Assembly (NCBI RefSeq): GCF_037126465.1
Contig: NC_088201.1
Coordinates: 22,924,550-22,988,549 of the forward strand
Source of the DNA: Ornithodoros turicata
Taxonomy: Eukaryota > Arthropoda > Arachnida > Ixodida > Argasidae
DNA length: 64,000 bases
Direction of reading: 5' to 3'
Below the pieces are notes generated by a model, which saw nothing but the letters and a program-made list of their open reading frames with translations, was not told where the DNA came from and searched no databases. Every line of letters begins with the position of its first letter. Positions within the stretch are counted from its first letter, which is position 1. Both the position numbers and the translations under genes were made by a program. Of this stretch, positions 22,686 through 33,415 are shown one piece after another.

Positions 22686-25600
22686 GACGGGTGGAAGTGC
22701 GTTTTTTATATAAACAAGATGGCTCGAACACATCTTCAAGGTGACCCAATTTCTCGGACTTGCAACCTTGTGGAAACGGGCGAGCATTGATATAAAAGAG
22801 ATGGTCCCAACCGGAGTTGTGTGTTACCCGCCTGTGTTTCGGATATCAAGTTTTCCGTGCGGCTGGCATGGTAAGTGGCCGACATGTGGGTGCCTGGAAG
22901 GTGCGCGACATTTTGCTGTGTCGGCGCATGTTGTGAGGTGTGAGCGGGCAGGCTGAAATCGTGTGAGCTGTCCACGCGCCCGTGTTTCCCTACCCTGCTG
23001 TAGCGCGTCGCGCGACAAGAATCTACATGCGTCATACCGGTGTGATGAGGTAAGCCAATTTTTTTTTTTTTTTGATGAGATGGACTTGTTCATAGTGCGA
23101 CGGTCTTAATATTGGTGCTTCCAGTATAGAGAAGGAACGCGGAGGTGCGACTTCACGGGATGTTCGGGGAGAGAGCAATCTGAAATTGTGTTTCTTCATA
23201 CTCAGCTTGAGTTGAGTACATGCGTGCATAGCACCAAGCAATTTGTTTAATAAGCATTGGAGCGTCAGTTACGACATAGCATCACTGTGCTTTGTGCTTG
23301 ATTTAATTAATATCTTATGTTGAAGTCTAAAACTGCAATATGCCTAAACACCAGCTGGTTAAAGTCGCGTGAGCTGTCCACGCGCCGCATGTTTCAGATA
23401 TTGCTGCATGGTGCTCATGAATCTATGTGTCCGTCTGCGAAGGTGAGCGCTTTTTTCCCCGAGATAGAAGACATTCATGAAGTTCATAGTGCGACGTTGT
23501 GCCCTGAATTTCTAAGGGCGCTTACAGTTGTGCTCTGCGTACGAGCTGTGTCGCGTGCACTGGCTATGTTTGAACAGAATATTCTGAGGGGAGCAATGTG
23601 AAATTGTGTTTCTTCATACCCAGCTTGGGTTGAGTCTTCTTTTTTTAAGCTTCAGTACGAGCGTGCATAGCATTGTTTAATAAGCGTTGGAGCGTCAGTG
23701 CGTCTTGAGCTTCACCACATAGCGCCACTATGCTATTGTCATTCTGCTCGATTTATTTAATTTCGTGTGTTGAATGCGCGCTGTCTAAAATAAAAACGGA
23801 CCCAAGCTCTATAGGGTTTATTGATCATTCAAGTTGTTTTTCTCTCAAACCAGCTTCTCTGCACAGCATCAACTATCGATGTTTTCTCGATCATGTGCTT
23901 CTTCCTGCTTATTTCGAACGTGTGCTGGCTTCCCTGATTACTATCACGATAAGTTTTTTTGCACTTTGTTTAATACACGTTGACTTTGTGGTTCTGTCAC
24001 AAAATTCGTTCTCAAGAATGAACGCGCTCCATTGCATCATTTGCCATTCTGCTTGATTGAAACAATTTTTAGGTTGAACTGCAAAGCACACACACATCCT
24101 CAACGATCCTAAGCTTGTTCTCAGGGGTGGGCTTGACCTAACGCACGCGTGCAACCAGGTGAAGCCAACTTTACTCGTGTAGAGTGCGTTTTTTTATTTC
24201 CCATTAGCAACTGTGGCTATGTGAACAGCGGGAGGCGGCGGCATGTAAGCTGTTCAGCCTTCTAACGCTGGCTCTCTAGAAGTATGAACCAGTTGGATAG
24301 AAATGAGTCACCAATGCAATGGCATCTGTCCATCTTTGCAAAGAGGGTAATCACAAGCGGCGCCATCTCTTGTATGTGTAGGGCAGAGCATGTGAAAAAG
24401 TTTCATTGTGAACCAGTGAGAAGCCGGATGGAGGCATGGAGCAGTTGGAGCCCACCAGCCCCAGGATAAATCTATCTTATGGTAAAAGTTCCAATATCCC
24501 ACAGTTAAACTTATATTATTTCATCTAGATATTAGAGGGAGTAGCAGTTGGGTCTTGCGATGAGTGGAAGTGCAGTTGGAGCCTGTTAGGGAGCTCTAGA
24601 CATAAGTGACCAATGAGAGGCTTGTAGTCAGGTGGGCTAATGAGCACAACCACTTGTAGTTAAATGAACCGATAGAAGTTGGTGTCTGTCGAGGGAGCTG
24701 AGTGACCAATGAGCGCAAGAGATGACCGGGATCTCTCTGATGTAGCTGAACCAGGAGGCTGTTGTACCAAATAAAGGTTGAAATCAACAATTGTCATGTG
24801 TCTTGTCTGAAGCTGCTGCATTGTGGTTTAGGAGCGACAGGCTAGCCAACCACTGTTCAGTAGGCTTAGCGTGGTTTGGCTTAGAAGTCAGTAGGCTTAG
24901 AATGGACCAATCAGCATGAAGTAGGCAGAGCTGGTGAAGAGTTGCGCCATCTGGTGTCAGTGGGCTTAGAACGGGCTAGTGAGGGCCAATCGGTAGCGGC
25001 CAATTAGAGCATTTAGAAAGTCTGGTAGAGTGATCAGTAGGCTTAGCGTGGACTGGCTTAGAAGTCAGTAGGCTTAGATTGGACCAATCGTAAGCCCAAG
25101 AAGTAAGACCAAGCCCGTAAGAGTTGCGCCACGAGGTAAGTAGCATGGACCAATCAGGGCCAGCCACAGCAGAACCAAGCCGTGCCCTATGACGCAGCTG
25201 GACCAATAGCATAATTTCTATTAAAGGGACCGAAAAGTGAAAAATAACCCCCATATTTTTTACCACTGTCGTGCACAACATCGTTGTTTGGTAAGACACA
25301 GAAAGCATTACTTCTCAATTCGGCATATTTTTTACGTATAAATATTTTGAAGATTGCCGGAACATGGACGGTGCTGCCAGCGAACAGCGAAAAAGAGCAA
25401 CTTGGGTTTCAGGTCCAGGGCTCCCAGGATTGGTCAACCCTTACCACGTGTGAGCTAATTTTGTAGAGAACGAAGCTGGCGCACATTATCTTACAGCTAA
25501 ACACTATTTTAAAAATGACGCTCACTTCCATAGCTTTTACGTTAATAAAGCATTCAGCTACTTCGCCGCTACGAGCTACGATCCGCCGCGCCATCTGCAA

Positions 25601-25717
25601 GGTCGTCTGTGTTATCGCGTTTATTGTTTACGTCGTGGGCGGTCGTGTTGGTCGCGCGAAGAGAAGTGAATGACATGTTCGTGGTTGTTGTGTCAACTAT
25701 TCGAGAGTCCTACATAT

Positions 25718-25970
25718 GAGTGGTGTGGTTTTGGTGTTCGGGGATGCAAAAATCATGTTCGTTCACCATCGACGGCAGGCGTTTCTACCACAAGATTCAA
25801 CAGGAGAGTGCGCGAAAACGAATGTGGTTCAAAGCACTCGGTAATTAGATGTAGCAGTCGTGTGGTATGTGCTGAGCTCATTTTGCTGCCGATGACTACG
25901 AAGATGCCGTAGAAGGCGAACTGCGAAGACGTCCGAAGCACACTGATGCTCAGTACCCAGTGATTTTGCT
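25718..25970 (+). pseudogene. Decayed THAP zinc-finger domain
   Basis: One frame reads WCGFGVRGCKNHVRSPSTAG, giving the C-x-x-x-G-C-x-N start. After a frameshift another reads RFYHKIQQESARKRMWFKAL, the R-x-x-W-x-x-A core. Beyond three in-frame stops come QSCGMC and AHFAADDYEDAVEGELRRRP, the S-x-x-C / H-F-x-x-x-D-Y part, and finally AQYPVILL. THAP domains are C2CH DNA-binding modules found in several transposases. The order and spacing are right, but the frame is broken, so no product is expected. Confidence 0.7.
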
Positions 25971-26123
25971 TCACCGAGGTGACGAGTTCAACACAACGTC
26001 TTAGGTATGTACAGGCGTCACACACGTATAAGTTATAATATAGCGACGACGTATTCCATTTAACTTATGTTATCCTTCTTGTCCCGTACTCAACTTTGTC
26101 AACATCAACAAATTTAATTTTAG

Positions 26124-26240
26124 GGGCCTTCCAGTGTTGAAGTGGCGCAAGACTGCTTCGTATGTGTGATCCAGGCACTCAAGTTGACATGACAGAAATA
26201 ACTGAAAGCAGGTATGCAAAGTCCACAGATGGAAGCACTA
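26124..26240 (+). pseudogene. Linker exon remnant of the THAP transposase
   Basis: It follows 'ttaattttag'. It reads …LLRMCDPGTQVDMTEITESR, a D-x-x-T-Q-x-D-M-T phrase common after THAP domains in transposon proteins. Identification is by position and phrase only. Confidence 0.3.
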
Positions 26241-26462
26241 GATTTGTTACGTGTTGCAGACTTTGTGACTTTTTTTTTTTTAGTCTTTGGACAGGTGCAG
26301 AACATTAGTATGACGTCAACAAGAGGAGAAGAAACCGATGAGAACTACTAGCATGTTTGAAGGGTACGAGAATAGTTCCTGTTGAGATAGAGTTATGACT
26401 TTATGACTAAGGAACACTAATTAATTTTCTAGAGATGCATCCTCTACACTTGAATACCCAGT

Positions 26463-26720
26463 GCAACAGCAAACGTTCATTGTGTTTGAAGCCGCAACTA
26501 CTGGAATTGTTCAATGTGTGTCAGAGCTGCAGTGAGCCATGCAAGGTTACCACATCATATTGGTCCCAAAATTTGCAGAGTTCCCCTATCTCGGACGCAG
26601 CTGTCATTTCTCTTTATTGCTCTTCCGATCCTACCTTCTCAGAAATGAATATGGTTCACCATACACTGCATGGGCATTGCCTTTCTCTGCTCATGCTTTC
26701 GGTTTCTTATTCTGTTGAAT
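26463..26720 (+). pseudogene. Decayed transposase N-terminal block (F-I-V-F-E … C-x-x-C … C)
   Basis: One frame gives QQTFIVFE. The adjacent frame continues KPQLLELFNVCQSCSEPCKV. Together they form the pattern (K/F)-I-V-F-E-x-x-L-L-x-L-F-x-x-C-x-x-C-x-x-x-C seen upstream of the catalytic core in THAP/Kolobok-like proteins. The following part is too decayed to place a D-D-E triad. Confidence 0.5.
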
Positions 26721-27394
26721 AAATCGTCACTTGAGTTTGCAGCCATTATGCTGTCTACTGTGTTTGCCCCTCATCTATATTGATGTGCTCTAACGGTATA
26801 GCACATCAACATCCCAACAACCTTCCAAACAACCTTGCCTAGTCCTACTTTTGGGTGGAAACTACACGATGTGGTAACATCCACATATATAAAGTTTTAG
26901 TCGACGGAGATTTGCTGTTTTTGTACAACCTTCATTGTACATTTCTCTTGTCTCACTTAGCATGCCTGAAGAAATGTTCTGATCTTCATCAAGATGACAG
27001 GTGATTGTTTGATCTGCAGCATCATTTTTCCTGTAATCTTTTCACCAATAGAGAATACAAAAGTGAACAAATGGTAAAATATAACTAGCTTGTTAAATTC
27101 AAAAGGGAAAGACAAAACTGTTTATACTTCTCTTGTTTATTTTGTTGTAGGTTTTACAGCTGTACGTTCAAGTACGTCAAAACATCACAGGGCAGGAAGT
27201 CCTACTCTATATCCTAAATCCCTGGACAATAAAAAAGAAAGATATAGTTTGAATTGGGACAAAACGTTGCTTCTGCTCTTATATTATATTTCAATTAAAT
27301 GTTACGATGCATTTGTAGTGTACGCTGAAGCCAGTTTCAATTTGCAGGGCTGTCAAAAGTACTTTACAAAAGTACATCTCAATTACAGTAACAG

Positions 27395-29210
27395 CCCTGC
27401 TGGAAATAAAGGGCATGATCTCAATGAATTCTCCCGCAGTTCCAATGAGATTCAATGTGAAATCAGACGACCAATTTATTCAATGTGCATAAGAGGAGTA
27501 TTTCTCATTAAGGGAATTGGGAGTTTTGCAGGGAAGCGGCCTTCGCGACAACGTGTTCCACCATGTTGTGTGGCGAAGGCTGCGCACAGGGAATAAAGAA
27601 CCAATTCAAGGAATTGGTCTAATGAGTATCAATGAGAAATGCTGACTTCCAATTGATTTAATGAGATACTCCACCAATACAAGGAATGCGAAGCCAATTG
27701 AATGAATTGGCCCAATGTAAACGAATGACACACGATCATTCCCAACTGAAGGAATGAGATGCTACCTTTTCGGCGCCGTAGCACGTTTCCCCATCCGCGC
27801 TCCAAAATAGTTCGCGTGATTTTAAATGTTTTTGAATATTTCCTCAAAGGTACAGGAGCCGTGGTATAACCTACTGTTGCGCCTCCCACTTGAAGCTATT
27901 GTGTTGCAATTCATGCAATATTGCACTGCACAGAAGTGGAAGCGTCCGCCAGTCGCCAGCGGAATAGTCAGTCTCTCATGAATCGTCGAAGTGTGAGGAT
28001 GGCGGTCGCGCATCTGCATCAATTCGCCCTTTATCTTTATGATTTTTGCCGTTTTAAGGTACATAGTTGACGTGTAAGGCGTTCCTGCTCTTTGTATGCC
28101 TGTACCCCTGCAGGTATTATGAGCTGTGACGGAAAGATAGCAAGATGAAGTGGAGTGTTTTAGTGACTGTTACCAACCGCGCTGTGTAAAACGGTTCGTA
28201 ATATGCTTTTTTGCCTTCTGACATTATAGCGACGTCATTTGAAATTGTATTTGAAATATTATATGAAGTGTATCTGAAATGCTATTTCGTGCAGGTTGAG
28301 CCTGTACAAGGCGGCAGGCAAGGGAGTCTTTGTCACGGTGTGACTATCACGACGTCGTGGGAACGCAGTCTCGCCTAAGTTGGATATGCGTTAATTTTCG
28401 CTCAAGAACGGCAGGCTAGACCGTAAATCGTGAGGCGGCAGGTGTACAAGACAGTGAAGAACATGGTCGTCGAAAAACTCAGTGATTGAAGAAAATTTCC
28501 CCCCTGCGTTGTGCGCTGTTCGTTGTTTGGACGTTGCGAGAACGAGCCTCCATGGATTACGGTAGTGTGTGTTGGTGATGAACATAGGTACGCCTTCAAA
28601 GACGCGTAAGTGCTGAATTGAGTATTTGTTCGTGCTATTTATTGTTTCGTGTGGTTTCTCAGTTCCATGAATACTCACACATGTGCAAGTCATTTGAAAT
28701 AACTTTTCGTTTTTGTGTCTTGCTATTTGTCATAGTTTCACACCTACTGTATTGTTATGTGAACAATAAATTTTCACGAAGAAACCACACCGAGTGTATT
28801 TCTTTTTGCAGCCACAACTTCTTTCATACTTCAACGTAACTTTCATTAGGAGCAACGGTTTTGAATGTTACTACTCATTAAAAAAGTGCATTGGCAGGGA
28901 GAATATCAGGGTGACTTCAGTGGGAAATTCCATAATGCAGCATGTTGGCTCAATGGGACGCAAGACTGACCTCGAATGAATTTGTATGGGTGCTATTCAA
29001 TGTGTCTCGAATTGGGCCCCATTGACTTCTACAGAGGATTTTCATTGAGACCAATTAAAACACCAGTTGTGTCCAATATAATATTTGTTCCAAATCATCT
29101 ATTGGGAATTGGAATTTCAGTTGATTTTTTAATGGTGTTTGTCTGAAAGACGTCCAATCGAATTCAATGAGTTTTTCGGAAAATCTTCAATGGGACCATT
29201 TCTAGCAGGG
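27395..29210. mobile_element. Nested element with CCCTGCT(A/G)GAAAT ends
   Basis: The left end CCCTGCTGGAAAT mirrors the right end ATTTCTAGCAGGG. Both are followed inward by further mirrored sequence (CATTGA…CAATGAATTC). The subterminal zones are rich in CCAATTGAATGAATTGG-like palindromes. No matching target duplication was found, so the exact borders are uncertain. It lies inside the Kolobok-like element. Confidence 0.5.
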
Positions 29211-29734
29211 AGAGAACTTATGCAATAAATTATTTAGCCATTTTGGAGTACTATGCACACCAATGGTGCATTGTTAACTTTGAACCCAGATCAAGGGTTA
29301 ATAATAGTTGAAGTCAGCCCTCAAGTCCTTCTTTACAACTGTTAGTTGGCGACGTGATAATGAATCAGTTACAAATACTCCGTTTAGAAAAGCAGAGTTA
29401 ATGAAGTGTTAAATCCCAATCTTGGTTCAATTATTAGTTGACATTTGGAAACGTGGTCACTAAGAAGTATACTAAAAGGTTATGAACACAATTCAGCTGA
29501 ATGACACTGATGAAAATTGTCTTACTTACTCCTCACATATACAAGTGAGACATGAGTATAACCTACAAATACATCTATGCCCACAGGTTACTTAACCCTC
29601 CAGGTACAAACTAGTAATTATAGTATGCTGTGACAGCAAAGAAAAAGCAATGAGAAAAACTTGCAGCAAACAAGAAATGAAAATGTGCTGACAACATTTC
29701 TACAGGTCAGCGCACTGATGGGAAAGCATCCCTA

Positions 29735-30115
29735 ATAGCATGCATGACGCAGATCGAGATTTTCTATTGTATTTTCACGGAGCACCCCATATCCTTGTGA
29801 ATCACCAACGGGTGGTAAAACTGAAATTCCTGCAGAAATAAGGGTTTTCCGTCCAGTGTGCCTTTCAAGTAGCGCGTAAAGACCACATGGCGCTGCCGTG
29901 TACGTTGCCATGCTCTTCGGTTTCTCGGATGTATGTAAAAGACACTGGCAGTACTTTGGTGTCAAGGCACAGTATTTCGAAATATTCGTTAGTTCTGATG
30001 CAATCGTCTGTCTGCTTTTCACACGCATTCTCTACCTCTCGGCAGCAAAAACCGTAGTATCCACCGTAGTATCCGTCGGTTTGCATGTCACACATGAACA
30101 CCTGCACGACGAAAA
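29735..30115 (-). pseudogene. Decayed P2X7-like C-terminal (Cys-rich) domain
   Basis: On the minus strand one frame starts CRCSCVTCKPT (C-x-C-x-x-C). The adjacent frame reads MQTDGYYGGYYGFCCREVEN then DDCIRTNEYFEILCLDTKVL and YIRE. Further on a third frame reads ISICVMHAIRDAFPS. This order (Cys cluster, C-C-x-E, C-I-T-like, F-x-x-x-C-L-x-x-x-V-L, then I-P-x-C-V-x-x-x-I-R-x-x-F-P) is that of the P2X7-type C-terminal domain. That domain is zinc-binding and common in invertebrate repeat-encoded proteins. Frameshifts or small introns separate the blocks. It lies opposite in strand to the THAP part, so it is a second gene of the transposon or a captured piece. Confidence 0.6.
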
Positions 30116-30657
30116 AAACAGCGCTTGTTTCGGCTTACATAAGTGCTTCTCCCTGATACATGGAAATTTCACAAAGCAGTCCATGTTCACGGCACGGTGA
30201 GCTACTCCTGAGGACGAATGTGACTCCGATTAATCTATGGACGAGGAATCTTCTGCTGCGAAGAACACACTTTCCACCACGCTAACGCACGAACAACAGT
30301 TCTGTGTGAGTGACAGTTCTCGAATGCGGAATTCCAGCGCACTTATTCCAAGAGGCTCGACATTCTCGACGTAGAAAGCGGTCACAAATGCCCACTGCCA
30401 TTTTCGTTTTCGCCGGATTAGCGCCCGGAAGTGCGCGTATTACATGCGTCCTCGACAGATGGCGCGGGGTCATGCCATTGTTGACAGACTGCTCGGTTTC
30501 CTACTAGGTCCCCGGACATGCGATTATGGAAAATTCAATTGCAGAAAAACTACAGCGATTTCAGCGGAGTTCTTTGACATTTGAGCTTTTGAAGGTTCAA
30601 GCTTTTCGCTGATCATAAAGTTTCGATAGGTTTATATTCACTTTTCGGTCCCTTTAA

Positions 30658-32130
30658 ATGTGTAGGGAACCTTCTTTGGCGACGTCAGAGCATGCGCGTT
30701 GTGAACCAATGAGCAGCAGGGTGGAGGCATGCGGTTAGCACAGGCCAGTTGGGGCCTACCAGCGTATGACCCCCGCTAAACTTATCTTATGGTAAAAGTT
30801 ACAATCTCCCACAGTTAAATTTATCTCATCTAGAGAAGAGTGTGAGTGGCTTGCAGTTCAATGGATTAGTAGCAGTGGATGAGTGACCACTTGCTGTTAG
30901 ATGGACCAATCGGAGTTGGAGCCTATGAGGGAGCTGTGAACTAGAACCAATAAGGAGCTGGGTGAGTGGCCACTTGCAGTCAGATGGACTAACGAGCAGA
31001 CCACTTGCAGTTAGATTAACCAATAACAGTTGGAATCTACTGAGGGAGCGAGAGATGACCGGGACCAATGATCTCTCTGATGCAGCTGAACCAACCCACG
31101 GCTGGACTAGGAGGCCGTTGTACCAAATAAAGGTTGAAATCAACAATTGTCGTGTGTCTTGTCTGAAGCTGCTGCCTGGTGCCGATAAATTCAGGTTAGC
31201 CAATCACCGTTCAGTAGGCTTAGCGTGGACCAATCAGGCCCAGCCGTCGGTAGGCTTAGAATGGACCAATCGTTGTGAAGGGCCAATCAGCGTGAAGTGG
31301 GCGGAGTTGTGCCATCTGGTGTCAGTGGGCTTAGAACGGGCCAGCGAGGGCTAATCGGTAGGCTTACATTGGGGACGGCCAATCAGAGCGTCAGGAAAGT
31401 CTGGGAGGGTGATCAGTAGGCTTAGAATGGACCAATCAGCATGAAGTGGGCAGAAAGTTGCACGCCACAAGGTAAGTTTGAACATCTGAGATAAAGCCGC
31501 AGCGGGGCCGCTGCCATATGGCGGGCGCTAATGAAGGCTACGTTCAGCGAGCCAATCAGTGGGCTTAGAACGGGCCAATCGGTAGGCTTAAATTGGGGAC
31601 GGCCAATCAGAGGGCTTAGAAAGTCTGGGAGAGTGATCAGTAGGCTTAGAATGGACCCATCAGCGTAGCTCAGCAATCGGCGTGCACCAATCAGCGTGAA
31701 GTGAGAGAGAGATTATGGTTTTAATGGCACAAAGGCAACAAAGGCCATAGAGCGCCAAAACTACGGTGAATGTGTGAGAGATGCTTATGTGAGAGAGCGT
31801 GAAGTGGGCGGGATCAAGTAATTAGCATAAAGGGGCGGAGCTACAGTCAACCAATCAGCGATCAGTGGGCTTAGCATGGGTCAATCAACGTGAAGCGGGC
31901 GGAGCGAAGCTCACTAAGTAGCATCGAGGAGTGGAGCTACGGTCAACCAATCAACGATCAGTAGGCCTGGCGTGAGCCAATCAACGTGAAGTGGGCGGAG
32001 CTAATGGCTGCCAATCAGATGGCTTTGGAATAGGCTTGTGTTGGCTTAGAACTGGATTGTGTTGGCTTAGAATTGGATTGGAATTGGATTAGAGAAAACT
32101 CTTGGCTATAGGACTTCTAATTATACTACT
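30658..32130. repeat. Outer right arm of the foldback
   Basis: 30,750-31,180 repeats the segment at 24,430-24,820 (same orientation), including ACCAAATAAAGGTTGAAATC. It is followed by many CCAATCAGCGTGAAGTGGGC modules and the mirrored terminal AATTGGATT repeats. The arm is therefore longer than its left partner. Confidence 0.7.
31704..31795 (-). mobile_element. 92-bp SINE or LINE-tail insertion in the repeat array
   Basis: Direct repeats AGCGTGAAGTG flank it (31,693-31,703 and 31,796-31,806), splitting one CCAAT/GC-box unit. The core GGTTTTAATGGC…AAAGGCCATAGAGCGCC is related to the insertion at 13,111-13,217. Confidence 0.65.
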
Positions 32131-33119
32131 ATCATGTGGGACAAGAAAATTTATGCTATTTTTTCTTTTTTGAGAAGAACTTCTGAAGTGTAAATTTTTC
32201 CTCCAGATTTCGTTGTGTTGGATGCTGAAGTCTCAGTTAATTCAATCCAACTTGAAAATGTGGAATTCGGTCGTGGGAAAAGCTGAAGAACTGGACACCA
32301 TGTGAGCCAAAGTTATGCGTATTTTAGGCGAATCACTATTCTTGTACGTCAACACAGACACAGATGAAATTACAAGGAATGATCATGGAGAAGTCATTTC
32401 ATATAATCAACGCTCGCCCGAGAGGCCGGATTTTCGTCTCCGGAAAAAATGTCCCCCGGAGAAATCGTCTCCGCAAGAAGAGTACCACGAAAGGTAGTTT
32501 TCGTCAAACGGCGCTATAGCGTAGCGTAGCGGGCGTGCCAAGCTGTGGGTGGAAACCGGAAAAAATGTTCCTGGAAAAAATGTCCTCTGAGAAACATCCA
32601 CTTTTGGTACGCGTAGATTGTTGCGAAATCCCCGGTTGCGCTATTGCAGGTCTTGAAGACCTCGGACTCAAAATGAATACTAAAATACCTAACCACTTAC
32701 TAAGTGTTTTTGCTTGGAAAGCTTGGGCCACTTCCACTTACGATTTCGCGTAGAGAATACACTGCAATCAATTGTTACGTTTGTTGATACAACGTGCGCA
32801 CATGACTGGGATATTCTTATTTTGTTTGTTTCTTCTTATAGTGCATTCTTATTCTTATGGTGCTTCTTACAGTCTTAGCGCACAATTATCCGGCCGCATT
32901 TTACCCACCACACACTTTCTTTTCGTAGCAAACATGATGCAGATTATTGTTTCTTTCTTTATCTTCTCTGACTAGTCTATTTCCGAGCCCAAATGCTATG
33001 CATTCCAGTTATTTGATTTGTAATACAAGAGCCACAAAACTTTTTCATAATCTGCACCATCCCATTCAGTGGTCATTCACTGGGGTGTCCACCCTGTGTC
33101 CCTTTGCCCTTTCCATTTT
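32131..33119. other. No gene recognised
   Basis: There is a local repetition of GGAAAAAATGTCC(C/T) motifs between 32,440 and 32,600. No splice-bounded coding block or element ends were seen. Confidence 0.4.
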
Positions 33120-33415
33120 CAGCCTTCTGATTTTCGGCCTTCTGACAGTTCGGCGTTATGATTTTTCGGTCTTTTGGCTTTCGGCCTTCTGATAGTTCGG
33201 CGTTATGAGTTTTCGGCCTTTTGGCTTTCGGCCTTCTGATAGTTCAGCGTTATGAGTTTTCGGCCTTTTGGCTTTCGGCCTTCTGATAGTTCAGCGTTAT
33301 GATTTTTCGGTCTTTTGGCTTTCGGCCTTCTGATAGTTCGGCGTTATGATTTTTCGGTCTTTTGGCTTTCGGCCTTCTGATAGTTCAGCGTTATGATTTT
33401 CGGCCTTTTGATAGG
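33120..33415. repeat. 47-bp tandem repeat, about 6 copies
   Basis: The unit is TTCTGATAGTTCGGCGTTAT, then GATTTTTCGGTCTTTTGGCT, then TTCGGCC. Copies differ at a few fixed positions (GTTCGG/GTTCAG, GATTTTTCGGT/GAGTTTTCGGC), showing two alternating variants. Confidence 0.85.

Larger units (their letters stand above)
25225..30653. mobile_element. Kolobok-like DNA transposon, 5.4 kb, TTAA duplication
   Basis: It is flanked by TTAA at 25,221-25,224 and 30,654-30,657. Both ends are AGGGACCGAAAAGTGAA (17 bp, perfect inverted match), followed by a looser AT-rich match. It carries a decayed THAP domain near the left end and a transposase-like Cys-rich block. Kolobok transposons are known for TTAA duplications and THAP-bearing transposases, so the combination supports that superfamily; piggyBac also uses TTAA but lacks THAP. 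Stops and frameshifts throughout make it dead. It sits inside the right arm of the foldback. Confidence 0.75.
18924..32130. mobile_element. Giant foldback element (about 7.8 kb without its Kolobok-like insert)
   Basis: The left end AGTAGTATAATTAGAAGTCC is matched in inverted orientation by the right end at 32,130. The long inverted arms are 18,924 to about 21,877 on the left, and about 22,686 to 25,224 plus 30,658 to 32,130 on the right. The inner 1.4 kb of each arm (20,440-21,877 against 22,686-24,120) are near-identical. Outward, arms are built of short degenerate direct repeats with CCAAT and GGGCGG motifs, and differ in copy number: a 333-bp block is duplicated on the left only (19,773-20,437), and an arm segment is duplicated on the right only. 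No recognisable transposase is present. The structure recalls FB/foldback elements, but a relationship is inference. Confidence 0.75.

Noticed and set aside
22119..22787. 222-codon minus-strand frame in the foldback centre
   Set aside because: It covers the whole unique centre and part of the right arm, has no domain, and is antisense to the more protein-like plus-strand reading.
27090..27596. 168-codon plus frame in the Kolobok-like element
   Set aside because: It crosses the left border of the nested CCCTGCT element, so it cannot be an original gene of either.
33120..33415. Possible CRISPR-like array
   Set aside because: The 47-bp units are contiguous with no unique spacers, so this is a plain tandem repeat.
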